A stretch of DNA of 6,720 bases from Candidatus Dojkabacteria bacterium (GTDB lineage Bacteria; Patescibacteriota; Dojkabacteria; SC72; JAHDCA01). The notes under the pieces are model-generated. The model was not told the origin of the DNA and did not search any database. It saw nothing but the letters and a program-made list of their open reading frames with translations. A program made the position numbers and the translations under genes. Location: contig JAHDCA010000052.1 in assembly GCA_020630115.1 (NCBI GenBank), positions 1 through 6,720 on the forward strand. The letters run 5' to 3'. Positions 1-6,402 of this stretch are shown piece by piece (within the stretch, counting starts at the first letter, position 1; each line of letters starts with the position of its first letter).

Positions 1-103
1 CTATGAAAAACTTGAAGAATTGGAGATTGTTCTAAAAGAAGCGCAAAAGTTTATGGGTGAGATAAGGGAAATACTTAAAGAAACGCAAGAAACTCAGAAG
101 TAA
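1..103 (+). CDS. C-terminal end of an unidentified helical protein (partial)
   Basis: An open frame enters from the left edge (first full codon at 2-4) and ends with TAA at 101-103, giving 33 residues. The tail is rich in Glu and Lys, with hydrophobic residues at helix-like spacing (Leu, Ile, Val, Phe, Met), so it probably forms an amphipathic helix or coiled coil. There are no recognisable catalytic motifs, and the fragment is too short to assign a family. The frame is supported by the strong terminator hairpin 19 nt after the stop. The gene is convergent with the minus-strand envelope operon that ends at 156. Function unknown. Confidence 0.6.
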   Translation, partial: YEKLEELEIVLKEAQKFMGEIREILKETQETQK

Positions 104-121
104 ATTAAGTAAATGGAATTA

Positions 122-155
122 AAGGACTCCGGAAATTATACGGAGTCCTTTTTTT
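122..155 (+). terminator. Rho-independent terminator, possibly bidirectional
   Basis: A perfect 10-bp stem is formed by AAGGACTCCG (122-131) and CGGAGTCCTT (141-150) around a 9-nt loop, with a run of seven T at 149-155. It ends the plus-strand gene stopping at 103. Read on the minus strand, the same hairpin lies immediately after the stop codon of the gene ending at 156 and is followed by a weaker U-rich tail (CTTTAATT). It may therefore also end the minus-strand operon. Confidence 0.9.
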
Positions 156-746
156 CTAAACAATTTCAGGAGGTTTTAAGAAGGTCTTTAAGTAAATGAA
201 AGTCTTTCTAAAAGTATAAGCTAATAAACCAAGCCCAGCTACTATCATCGCACCGATAACAAAAATTCTTGCACCTACGGATAAAAAATAATTACTGGTC
301 TTGGGAATTGTTGTTAGATCCTCTGCGATTTCGATATTGAAGACTGAGCTTGAAGATAGGTTCGTATTACTTTGCCATGCAATTGTATTAATCTTTATCT
401 CAAAGAAACCTTTGTTCTCTGGAATTATCGTTGCATCAAGTTCGACGGTTTGTCCTGCAGCCATCGGAAAGAAGTCATCAAATCCCTTCTCGATCTTGAT
501 ACCAGCAGGGATTATAAAATCAATCTGAGTTCTAGATGAATCGATATTAGCTTTCACAGTTATCTTTAAAGGGATCTTCTTATTCCAGGCACTTTGAGTA
601 CCAAACTCAACTGTGGTATCAAAATTATTAGCTTGTGCATGGACTTCACGATTACTTTCAAGACTAGGAAATACGAAGTAAATGAGCATAGCAAATACGA
701 CAAGAACTAAAAGAGATTTTCTAGCTAGGGTAAAGAGGTTTCTCAT
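156..746 (-). CDS. Exported membrane-anchored protein with a beta-sandwich-like domain
   Basis: This 196-residue protein is not a family I recognise. Residues 1-10 are basic, 11-29 form a hydrophobic signal segment, and an AQA motif at 37-39 looks like a signal peptidase I site. Residues about 42-142 alternate short hydrophobic strands with polar turns, as expected for an Ig-like or cohesin-like beta sandwich. Residues about 155-177 form a second hydrophobic helix, followed by a short Lys/Arg-containing tail ending in Pro-Pro-Glu-Ile-Val. The predicted topology puts the beta domain outside and the short tail in the cytoplasm. There are no cysteines. The ATG overlaps the TGA of the upstream transglutaminase-like gene as ATGA, so translation is probably coupled, and the two membrane proteins may act together. 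It is the last gene of the minus-strand block and stops (TAG) right beside the terminator hairpin. An adhesion or scaffolding role would be guesswork. Confidence 0.85.
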   Translation of the reverse strand: MRNLFTLARKSLLVLVVFAMLIYFVFPSLESNREVHAQANNFDTTVEFGTQSAWNKKIPLKITVKANIDSSRTQIDFIIPAGIKIEKGFDDFFPMAAGQTVELDATIIPENKGFFEIKINTIAWQSNTNLSSSSVFNIEIAEDLTTIPKTSNYFLSVGARIFVIGAMIVAGLGLLAYTFRKTFIYLKTFLKPPEIV

Positions 747-2521
747 GACTTACTAAATATATTAACAGAACTAATATAAACTCTATATATGATTAATACT
801 ATTATAATTGCTATGCTCCAAAAAAGCACATCCCACCACCAAAATTTAGTCTCTTCATATTGTATCTCTAGCTCTGTAACTTCAGATGTCTTTGAGAAGC
901 TTTGAATCTCGATCAGATTGAATTGATCACGGTCTTTTAGATTGTTCACTGATATAGTAGTTGACTGTCCAGGGAGTAGATTTTTATTTTCGCCATTAAT
1001 ACTTGTAATAATTGTATTGCCAGTATTGTTAATAAAGTAATCAGTAGTGAAATCAAGTTCGGATATATTTGTTTCAATTTCTTTTTGTCTTATCTCATAT
1101 CTGAAATTTCTTTTAAATGTTCCGTAGACAGGTGAAACTTTAATTGATGCTATTGTGTCAGTACTTAGTCTAGGGAAGACAGCGTTGCTAACTCTTGTTA
1201 CGAACTTTATATATTCAAAATCTTGAGGCTCTCGATCACTATAGATATCGTTTTGGAAAGTATCCATTACAAATTGTCCTCTGTCCTTATCAAATACTTC
1301 AACCCAGTTGTGAAAGAAAGGTTGGTCGAAGTAGCCAAAGTTGTTTGCATAGTAGCCTACAGCAAGCTGAGAGGGTATCCCAGCCTCACGAAGCAAAGCA
1401 ATAGTGAGATCGGCATAGTCTTCAGGAGTATTGTCAGTATTTGAGGATAGGGCTGCCTTGGCTCCATTTCTTCTGCCTGAATTTAGTACAATATTATTAA
1501 AATCACTAATTGCTAAATTTTCACTAACCGTAACTCTAACTAACTCATATATCTTCTCTCTCTTATCTGTGCTTAAGTCATAAATTGAATTCGAACCTTC
1601 TGTGATTTCTTTTAGATCCATTTCAAAATCATTCAAAATCTGCGTATCACTAATATCCCAGTAAACACTAGGCTCAGTATATTTACCCAAGATCTCTGAA
1701 CGAGTCAGTCTTCTAGGATTTGGGTTTATATCAAGGTAATATTGAAATTGATCTAAGTCTTCATTAGGCTTTAAACTGTAGTTGCCTTCTTGGTTGAGTA
1801 CCTCTGAGTTATTATCCAGTTGAGTAGACAAGTATAAGTTCTGCCTTTGATCATCGTTGGCGATATTTATAAGAGGTGATTGAGTATTAATCTCATGAGT
1901 TATTTCGTAACCTAAACTATCAACCTCAAAGATTGTAATCTCTTGTGTAGTCGGATTATCAAAAAGAAGTGACTGTTTAGAATCCCCAGAATTAATTACT
2001 TGCGAACTTGGAAAAGTAGAGTAACTATCTTGAGTTTCAGGGATATTTACAATCACTTTCTCAACCCTTGAGTAATTTAGTTGAGTAGGGAGTTTGAGTA
2101 ACTTTTGAAACTTAAAATCCTCAACCATATAACTATATCTTTGAATTACTTTTTCCCCTTTACTTAGATTAAGCCCTTGAAAATCAACTTCAAACTCAAG
2201 ATCTTCATCAAGCTTATTAATCTCGTGAAAGATATTCGGTTCTATTATCACGTCAAAATTAGTATAGTTATCGTGAATAATATTACTTTTAATCTTATTT
2301 ACAAATAGGTTTGGAAACTCTGCATTTTCAAAAGTAGTAATGACCTCAACTTTAAGGGAGTCGTCTTCTAATGTGTAAATAATCTCTGAAGAATTATTTA
2401 TATCCACAATACTGCTTTGAGAGTATGAATTTGATAGATGAGTTTGGAAAAGTAAGAATGAAAGAAAAAGACTAAATAGTGTCCAGCTTATTTTCTTCAA
2501 ATAACCAGCTAAATTTGTCAT
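743..2521 (-). CDS. Membrane-anchored transglutaminase-like protein lacking the catalytic Cys
   Basis: This is a 592-residue secreted, membrane-tethered protein. Residues about 9-27 are a signal or N-terminal anchor, about 40-260 are beta-rich and extracytoplasmic, and about 355-425 form a transglutaminase-like core. A further beta domain follows (about 480-555), then a TM helix (about 563-583) preceded by three Trp. The core keeps the family pattern: PEDYADL (366-372), LLREAGIP (376-383), VGY (388-390), His404 in HNWVEVF and Asp420 in VMDTF. In active members the residue before EDYA is the nucleophilic Cys; here it is Pro366 (codon CCT on the minus strand, 1424-1426). The whole protein has no cysteine. 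It is therefore probably a non-catalytic binding or structural relative rather than a protease or cross-linker. Its start lies 50 bp inside the upstream cupin gene, and its TGA overlaps the next ATG. No Shine-Dalgarno sequence is seen before the ATG. Confidence 0.85.
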   Translation of the reverse strand: MTNLAGYLKKISWTLFSLFLSFLLFQTHLSNSYSQSSIVDINNSSEIIYTLEDDSLKVEVITTFENAEFPNLFVNKIKSNIIHDNYTNFDVIIEPNIFHEINKLDEDLEFEVDFQGLNLSKGEKVIQRYSYMVEDFKFQKLLKLPTQLNYSRVEKVIVNIPETQDSYSTFPSSQVINSGDSKQSLLFDNPTTQEITIFEVDSLGYEITHEINTQSPLINIANDDQRQNLYLSTQLDNNSEVLNQEGNYSLKPNEDLDQFQYYLDINPNPRRLTRSEILGKYTEPSVYWDISDTQILNDFEMDLKEITEGSNSIYDLSTDKREKIYELVRVTVSENLAISDFNNIVLNSGRRNGAKAALSSNTDNTPEDYADLTIALLREAGIPSQLAVGYYANNFGYFDQPFFHNWVEVFDKDRGQFVMDTFQNDIYSDREPQDFEYIKFVTRVSNAVFPRLSTDTIASIKVSPVYGTFKRNFRYEIRQKEIETNISELDFTTDYFINNTGNTIITSINGENKNLLPGQSTTISVNNLKDRDQFNLIEIQSFSKTSEVTELEIQYEETKFWWWDVLFWSIAIIIVLIIYRVYISSVNIFSKS

Positions 2522-3215
2522 ATTTTCGAATCACTTGTTTGATAATTGGTGTTCTTAAACTTATACCATATTTCTTATTTAATTTCTCAAGTGAAACTTT
2601 TCTAGGCTTTGGCACTTCTCTATAGTTAGGGTTCCTAACTAACTGTGTCTTACCGTTTTTTCGAATAATGTAATATGCTAAACCTCTGTAGCTATCAGTT
2701 CTGGAAACGTGTCTTGCGTCAGAAGCGTAAAGTTCACCACATATTAGTATGTTGGACTTGGAGTTTGAGATTGTGAAATTATAATCGCATGGAACTATGA
2801 ATTTATCACCTTTTTTAACCTTGAATGAGATAATGTCCATCTCTTGCTTCTTCTGGGAGTACTTTTGCATTAAGACTGTACCGCCACCGTGGTATATCTC
2901 AAGTATTTTTGGGTACCGAGAAAGTTTTGAAGCTTTAGTTTTGACAAATTCCACTCCAGCCAAGTTAGCTTCCATAACATAAAAATTCAGTCTTAGATTC
3001 ATGTTATCAAACATTCCATCTTGATCTAACTGTATGTACTTAGAATAAAAAACCTCTGGGTAATTTACATCTTCATTTAAAAGTTGGGTTACCATGTCCT
3101 CGAGAAGTACTTGGTGATTGTTAATGTGAAATTTCATTCCACCTTGAGAAGTTAGTTCTTCTCTATCGTATTTGATATCAACTCCTGAGTCTTTTTTTAG
3201 GTTTATTACTGACAT
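2472..3215 (-). CDS. Cupin-fold protein resembling archaeal-type glucose-6-phosphate isomerase, probably degenerate
   Basis: This 247-residue protein has no signal peptide and is likely cytoplasmic. Residues about 75-200 read like a cupin barrel of the GPI (cupin-type phosphoglucose isomerase) family: LEIYHGGGTVLMQ (105-117) matches the 'EvYyvl.G.g.mllq' strand pair, KKGDKFIVP (134-142) matches the turn before the second metal motif, and the 'NG...V.NP.Y' element at 187-198 resembles the end of that family's domain. The two His expected about ten residues before Glu106 are replaced by Lys92/Lys94, and the late His is replaced around Asn146. Glu106 is kept. Metal-dependent isomerase activity is therefore doubtful. 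About 45 basic residues at the C-terminus (200-247) look like an added segment. It is the first gene of an overlapping three-gene unit, read from a consensus extended -10 promoter. Family assignment is moderate; that it is a real gene is near certain. Confidence 0.55.
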   Translation of the reverse strand: MSVINLKKDSGVDIKYDREELTSQGGMKFHINNHQVLLEDMVTQLLNEDVNYPEVFYSKYIQLDQDGMFDNMNLRLNFYVMEANLAGVEFVKTKASKLSRYPKILEIYHGGGTVLMQKYSQKKQEMDIISFKVKKGDKFIVPCDYNFTISNSKSNILICGELYASDARHVSRTDSYRGLAYYIIRKNGKTQLVRNPNYREVPKPRKVSLEKLNKKYGISLRTPIIKQVIRKYDKFSWLFEENKLDTI

Positions 3216-3230
3216 TCGGGTTGATTATAG
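3216..3230 (-). promoter_or_regulatory. Extended -10 promoter for the three-gene envelope unit, apparently leaderless
   Basis: On the minus strand a perfect TATAAT (3224-3229) preceded by TGC forms an extended -10 element. Only 8 nt separate it from the ATG at 3215, which places the expected transcription start at about 3217-3215. The mRNA would begin at or within about two bases of the start codon, leaving no room for a Shine-Dalgarno sequence. No good -35 hexamer is present at 16-18 nt spacing, as is often the case for extended -10 promoters. Confidence 0.6.
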
Positions 3231-3241
3231 CATGGGTTTTG

Positions 3242-3253
3242 AGAATTAATTCT
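3242..3253. promoter_or_regulatory. 12-bp perfect palindrome in the -35 zone; candidate operator
   Basis: AGAATTAATTCT is a perfect inverted repeat lying 12 bp upstream of the TATAAT for the cupin operon, exactly where RNA polymerase would contact the -35 region. A dimeric regulator bound here would control the operon. The sequence is AT-only apart from its two end-proximal G/C pairs, so chance occurrence in this AT-rich DNA is possible. Confidence 0.3.
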
Positions 3254-3290
3254 ATAGGGCTGTTGTGCTTTTTGCTGAAGGATACTGAGG

Positions 3291-3989
3291 TTATTGTACC
3301 TCCTCAAGATAATCATCAAGCTGGTTCATATATCCAGTAACAGCATTTGGCCATGGAAGACCAGGTGTATCAGCACATGGTGGACAATAAGCTCCAACGA
3401 TCTGAAAAGGTGTAAGATTAGTTCCATAACCCACAGCTAGACCTTTTGTAACAACAGCAACACCTTCATTCCAGTCGGCAAAGAATCCAAATCTAGAGAT
3501 TGTTGGGTGAGTATAATTACTCCATCCCCAGCCGTTGTATGAGTAGCCAAGTGATTCATCGTAAGGTATCAAAAGTCCAAATGCGCTTTCTACACCAGAT
3601 ATCGCTGCAACCAGTCTCCAGTCAAGACCATACTTATCAGCTTCAACTATGAAACTCTCTGCATATGGAGCCATTGGTGAGTTGTAATCTACCAAGAAGT
3701 TTCGCATCGCTAACACTCTTGGATCTGAACTGTATACTCCGGAACTTGCTCCTAGAACATCTGCGGAGTTATTAACTGAGAGGTTTTGAGATTGTGCTAA
3801 AGCAGTACTTAAGTCACTATTTTGTAGTGGTGAATAAATACTTGCAACAGTCCTTTGGGATTTAGAAGAGAGGTAGCGTACTCCAAAATCTGTTATTCCT
3901 TCTTTGATTAAAGGTGTCAGGGCAATTAAAGCAATAGCAACTACCGTATTAAAGAATTTTGTAAGTAATTTTGTTCTTCTTCTAGTCAT
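3291..3989 (-). CDS. Secreted lysozyme / lytic-transglycosylase-like protein
   Basis: This 232-residue protein probably cleaves peptidoglycan glycan strands outside the membrane. The N-terminus is basic (MTRRRTKLLTK), followed by a hydrophobic segment (about 12-28) acting as a signal peptide or anchor. A Ser/Asn/Gln-rich linker spans about 40-92. The catalytic-type domain covers about 95-232: AEADKYGLDWRL-like helix (about 115-127), AAISGVESAFG (128-138) with the probable catalytic Glu134 followed by Ser as in the SLT/goose-lysozyme fold, YNGWGWSN (151-158), then FADWNEGVAVVTKGL (170-184), which matches the 'f.sweegI..v...L' helix of related lysozyme-like proteins. Its only cysteines are Cys202 and Cys205 in CPPC near the end, a possible disulfide or metal site. 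It is divergent from aspS and sits 75 bp upstream of the envelope operon with no terminator in between, so read-through is possible. It could serve wall remodelling or entry through a partner cell's wall; the sequence cannot decide. Confidence 0.75.
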   Translation of the reverse strand: MTRRRTKLLTKFFNTVVAIALIALTPLIKEGITDFGVRYLSSKSQRTVASIYSPLQNSDLSTALAQSQNLSVNNSADVLGASSGVYSSDPRVLAMRNFLVDYNSPMAPYAESFIVEADKYGLDWRLVAAISGVESAFGLLIPYDESLGYSYNGWGWSNYTHPTISRFGFFADWNEGVAVVTKGLAVGYGTNLTPFQIVGAYCPPCADTPGLPWPNAVTGYMNQLDDYLEEVQ

Positions 3990-4111
3990 ATTTCGATTTT
4001 ATTCTGGATAATTATGAATTAATTTAATTTTACTTGAAAATTAGTTTGGTTCAATCAACAAATCTTTGGTAAAATCATCAGAAGTTATTATAAATTTACT
4101 ATCATACAATT
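3990..4111. promoter_or_regulatory. Divergent promoter region between lysozyme-like gene and aspS
   Basis: This 122-bp AT-rich gap separates two divergent start codons. On the plus strand, TTGGTA (4066-4071) and TATAAA (4089-4094) with a 17-bp spacer make a plausible sigma-70-type promoter for aspS, giving a leader of about 11 nt. On the minus strand, TTGAAC (4049-4054) and TAAAAT (4027-4032) with a 16-bp spacer could serve the lysozyme-like gene. Closer -10-like hexamers also exist 6 nt from each ATG: TATCAT at 4100-4105 (+) and TAAAAT at 3996-4001 (-). Neither start has a Shine-Dalgarno sequence. Confidence 0.45.
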
Positions 4112-6334
4112 ATGAGCATAGACCTTCAAAACAGAATCCTTACTTCAAAGACGACTGATAATGTAAATAATAACGTTGTAGTTGCAGGATGGGTTTCAAG
4201 TATTAGAGATCACGGACAGTTAATATTTATTGACTTAAGAGATTGGGAAGGGAAGGTACAAGTTGTTATTAACCCTGAAGACAAAGAAATCTTCGAGATC
4301 GCGAAAGACCTTGGGAATGAATATGTAATCTCGGTAGAGGGTAAAGTTGTTGAGCGTGATGAATCACTGATCAACGATAAGATACCAACTGGTAAGATTG
4401 AAATCGAAGCTCAAAAGATCGATTTGATAAATAAGTCAAAGACGATACCTTTTCCTATTGACACAGTTGGTAGAGATATCGATGAAGCTTTGAGATTCAA
4501 GTACAGATATATTGACCTAAGAAGAGAAAGGCTTCAGAAGATCATGAAAGCTAGAGCTAACTTCATATTAGCTGCGAGAAACTGGCTTAGTAGTGAAGGC
4601 TTTCTTGAGGTTCAGACTCCTCTTTTGACATCTACATCACCAGAAGGAGCAAGGGACTTTGCAGTTCCTTCAAGGCTCTTTCCTGGGGAATTCTTTGTAC
4701 TTCCACAAGCACCTCAGCAGTACAAACAACTATTAATGATCTCAGGAGTTGATAAATATTATCAGATTGCACCTTGTGCAAGGGATGAAGATCCAAGAGC
4801 TGATAGGCACTCGGGAGTTTTTTATCAGATCGATGTAGAGATGAGTTTTCCTACGATTGATAAAATCTTCGCAAGCTGCGAGAACCTTCTCAAGGACACG
4901 TATGTTGCTGCAGCACCACATAAGAAGATTATGCAATTTCCATTTCCAAGGATACCTTTTGATGAGAGTATAAGAAAGTATGGTACAGATAAACCTGATA
5001 TTCGTTACGAGGTTGAGATCTCTGAGATCACACAAATAGTAAAAGGCAATACTGACTTTAATGTCTTTAACAATGCTCCATCAGTGCATGCTATAGCTGC
5101 ACCAGGAGGGGCAGAGTGGACTCGTAAGGAGATTGATGAGATGGAAGCACTAGCCAAGAGAGAGGGCGCTAAAGGCTTGGCATACACTAAAGTAACTGAA
5201 TCAGGTTTTGATGGTGGAGTGGCCAAATTTATTCAAGATCATTCCCAAGAGATAATCAAACAAGTAGGTGCTAATGTTGGTGATTTGCTTTTCTTTGGTG
5301 CTGATAAGCTCGAGACAGCTTGTAAAGTATTAGGAAAGGTAAGAGTTGCTATAGCTGACAAGCTAGGCTTGAAGGATCCAAATGTTTTGGCATTTGCCTG
5401 GATTACTGAGTTCCCTATGTACGAGATGAATGAGTCTACAGGAAAAGTAGAATTTGGTCATAATCCTTTCTCATTACCACTAGGAGGCATGAAAGCGTTC
5501 GAAGAAAAAGATCCACTGAAGATCAAAACTTCACAATATGACTTAGCGTTTAATGGGTATGAGATACTTTCTGGTTCTATTAGAAATCATGATCCTGAAG
5601 TTTTGGTAAAAGCTTTTGACGTCGTTGGATATGATGAGCAAACTGTTATTGAGAGGTTTGGAGGACTATATAATGCTTTCCAATACGGTGCACCAAGTCA
5701 CGGTGGTTTCGCAATCGGGATTGATCGATTTCTGATGGAGATTATAGATGAACCAAATATTAGAGATGTTTATGCTTTCCCTAAAAGTAACTCAGGTCAA
5801 GACCTGATGATGGGAGCACCAAGCCCAATGAATAAACCTGACTTAGATATTCTAGGGATTGAATTGAAATCTAAAGGTAAAAAAGTCTGTGAATCAATTA
5901 AAACAAGGTTGGAAGAAACAGGCTTTGAGTATGAGGTTATTGAGCACCAAGCAGTAACAACTTCTGAAGAGGCAGCTCAAGTTAGAGGCTCAAGTATAGA
6001 GGATGGTGTTAAGGCGATGGTTCTACAGAGCAAATCAAACCCAGATAAGTTCATTCAAGTTCTTATCTCAGCCTCACAAAACGTAGATGTTGATGAAGTG
6101 TCACAGAAGCTTGGCGAAGATTTCAAGATCTGTCCTCCTGAGCTAATGATCGAAAAAACAGGTGTCGAAGTTGGCGGTGTACCACCATTTGGATATATAT
6201 TAGGTCTTAGTGACGTATACATGCATGAGTCTATTGCTACAAAGTCTGGACAGGTGGTGTTTAATGCAGGTCTTAGGACAGTGAGTATCAAAGTTGATGC
6301 ACAGGGAGTCAAACAATTTGCTAAAGAATTATGA
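4112..6334 (+). CDS. aspS: Aspartyl-tRNA synthetase fused to a C-terminal YbaK/ProX-type aminoacyl-tRNA deacylase domain
   Basis: AspRS attaches aspartate to tRNA-Asp in the cytoplasm. The order is bacterial: anticodon-binding OB fold (about 1-110), class II core with motif 1 (about 150-172, ending in the invariant Pro170), the flipping-loop SPEGARDF (176-183), QAPQQYKQLLMISG (199-212), motif 2 from QIAPCARDEDPRADR (218-232), a GAD insertion (about 290-420), and motif 3 GIDR (536-539) with NIRDVYAFPKS. The synthetase part ends near 573, close to the usual length. A further 165 residues follow: a linker, then a complete YbaK-like editing domain (about 588-740) with the family's catalytic-type lysine in VKAMVL (Lys634) and the Gly-rich GGVPPFG loop (688-694). 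His34 in RDHG matches the residue linked to nondiscriminating AspRS, so charging of tRNA-Asn is possible. Val236 replaces the usual acidic residue in motif 2. The fusion is in one uninterrupted frame. The ATG has no Shine-Dalgarno sequence. Confidence 0.95.
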   Translation: MSIDLQNRILTSKTTDNVNNNVVVAGWVSSIRDHGQLIFIDLRDWEGKVQVVINPEDKEIFEIAKDLGNEYVISVEGKVVERDESLINDKIPTGKIEIEAQKIDLINKSKTIPFPIDTVGRDIDEALRFKYRYIDLRRERLQKIMKARANFILAARNWLSSEGFLEVQTPLLTSTSPEGARDFAVPSRLFPGEFFVLPQAPQQYKQLLMISGVDKYYQIAPCARDEDPRADRHSGVFYQIDVEMSFPTIDKIFASCENLLKDTYVAAAPHKKIMQFPFPRIPFDESIRKYGTDKPDIRYEVEISEITQIVKGNTDFNVFNNAPSVHAIAAPGGAEWTRKEIDEMEALAKREGAKGLAYTKVTESGFDGGVAKFIQDHSQEIIKQVGANVGDLLFFGADKLETACKVLGKVRVAIADKLGLKDPNVLAFAWITEFPMYEMNESTGKVEFGHNPFSLPLGGMKAFEEKDPLKIKTSQYDLAFNGYEILSGSIRNHDPEVLVKAFDVVGYDEQTVIERFGGLYNAFQYGAPSHGGFAIGIDRFLMEIIDEPNIRDVYAFPKSNSGQDLMMGAPSPMNKPDLDILGIELKSKGKKVCESIKTRLEETGFEYEVIEHQAVTTSEEAAQVRGSSIEDGVKAMVLQSKSNPDKFIQVLISASQNVDVDEVSQKLGEDFKICPPELMIEKTGVEVGGVPPFGYILGLSDVYMHESIATKSGQVVFNAGLRTVSIKVDAQGVKQFAKEL

Positions 6335-6373
6335 ATTGTTTGCTAAATGCGAAATCAATAAGAAGACAAATTT

Positions 6374-6402
6374 AAGCTTAGCAAATTATCTTTTGCAAGC
6401 TT
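6374..6402 (+). other. Imperfect hairpin between aspS and the terminator
   Basis: AAGCTT (6374-6379) pairs with AAGCTT (6397-6402), and GCAAA (6381-6385) pairs with TTTGC (6392-6396), with a bulged A at 6380 and a 6-nt loop. It directly abuts the terminator hairpin. Its GCAAA arm is part of TTAGCAAA (6378-6385), which can instead pair with either of two upstream TTTGCTAA copies (6317-6324 and 6339-6346). It may protect the aspS mRNA 3' end or aid termination. Confidence 0.4.

Noticed and set aside
301..528. Plus-strand open frame of 75 codons
   Set aside because: It lies antisense within the membrane-anchored protein gene, has no start signal and no recognisable motif; it is a shadow.
743..746. 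Possible TGA recoding (Gly) as in Gracilibacteria
   Set aside because: TGA serves as the stop in the ATGA overlap here and ends aspS at the natural end of its editing domain; no in-frame TGA interrupts any gene.
1195..1444. Two overlapping plus-strand open frames
   Set aside because: Both are antisense to the transglutaminase-like core, whose frame shows clear family motifs.
2472..2521. The 50-bp overlap as a frameshift or misassembly joining two genes
   Set aside because: Both frames are sound on each side: the cupin ends in a normal basic tail, and the downstream gene begins with a proper signal/anchor segment at its ATG.
3216..3290. Terminator between the lysozyme-like gene and the cupin operon
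   Set aside because: No GC-containing stem followed by a T-run on the minus strand; only the short palindrome is present.
4742..5226. Minus-strand open frames inside aspS
   Set aside because: They are antisense to the conserved AspRS catalytic and GAD regions; composition is not protein-like.
6055..6312. Minus-strand open frame of 85 codons
   Set aside because: It is antisense to the YbaK-like domain, which is well supported in the plus frame.
6311..6341. Inverted repeat AAACAATT / AATTGTTT across the aspS stop as a terminator
   Set aside because: Loop of 15 nt, AT-rich stem and no T-run follows; a much better terminator lies at 6403-6436.
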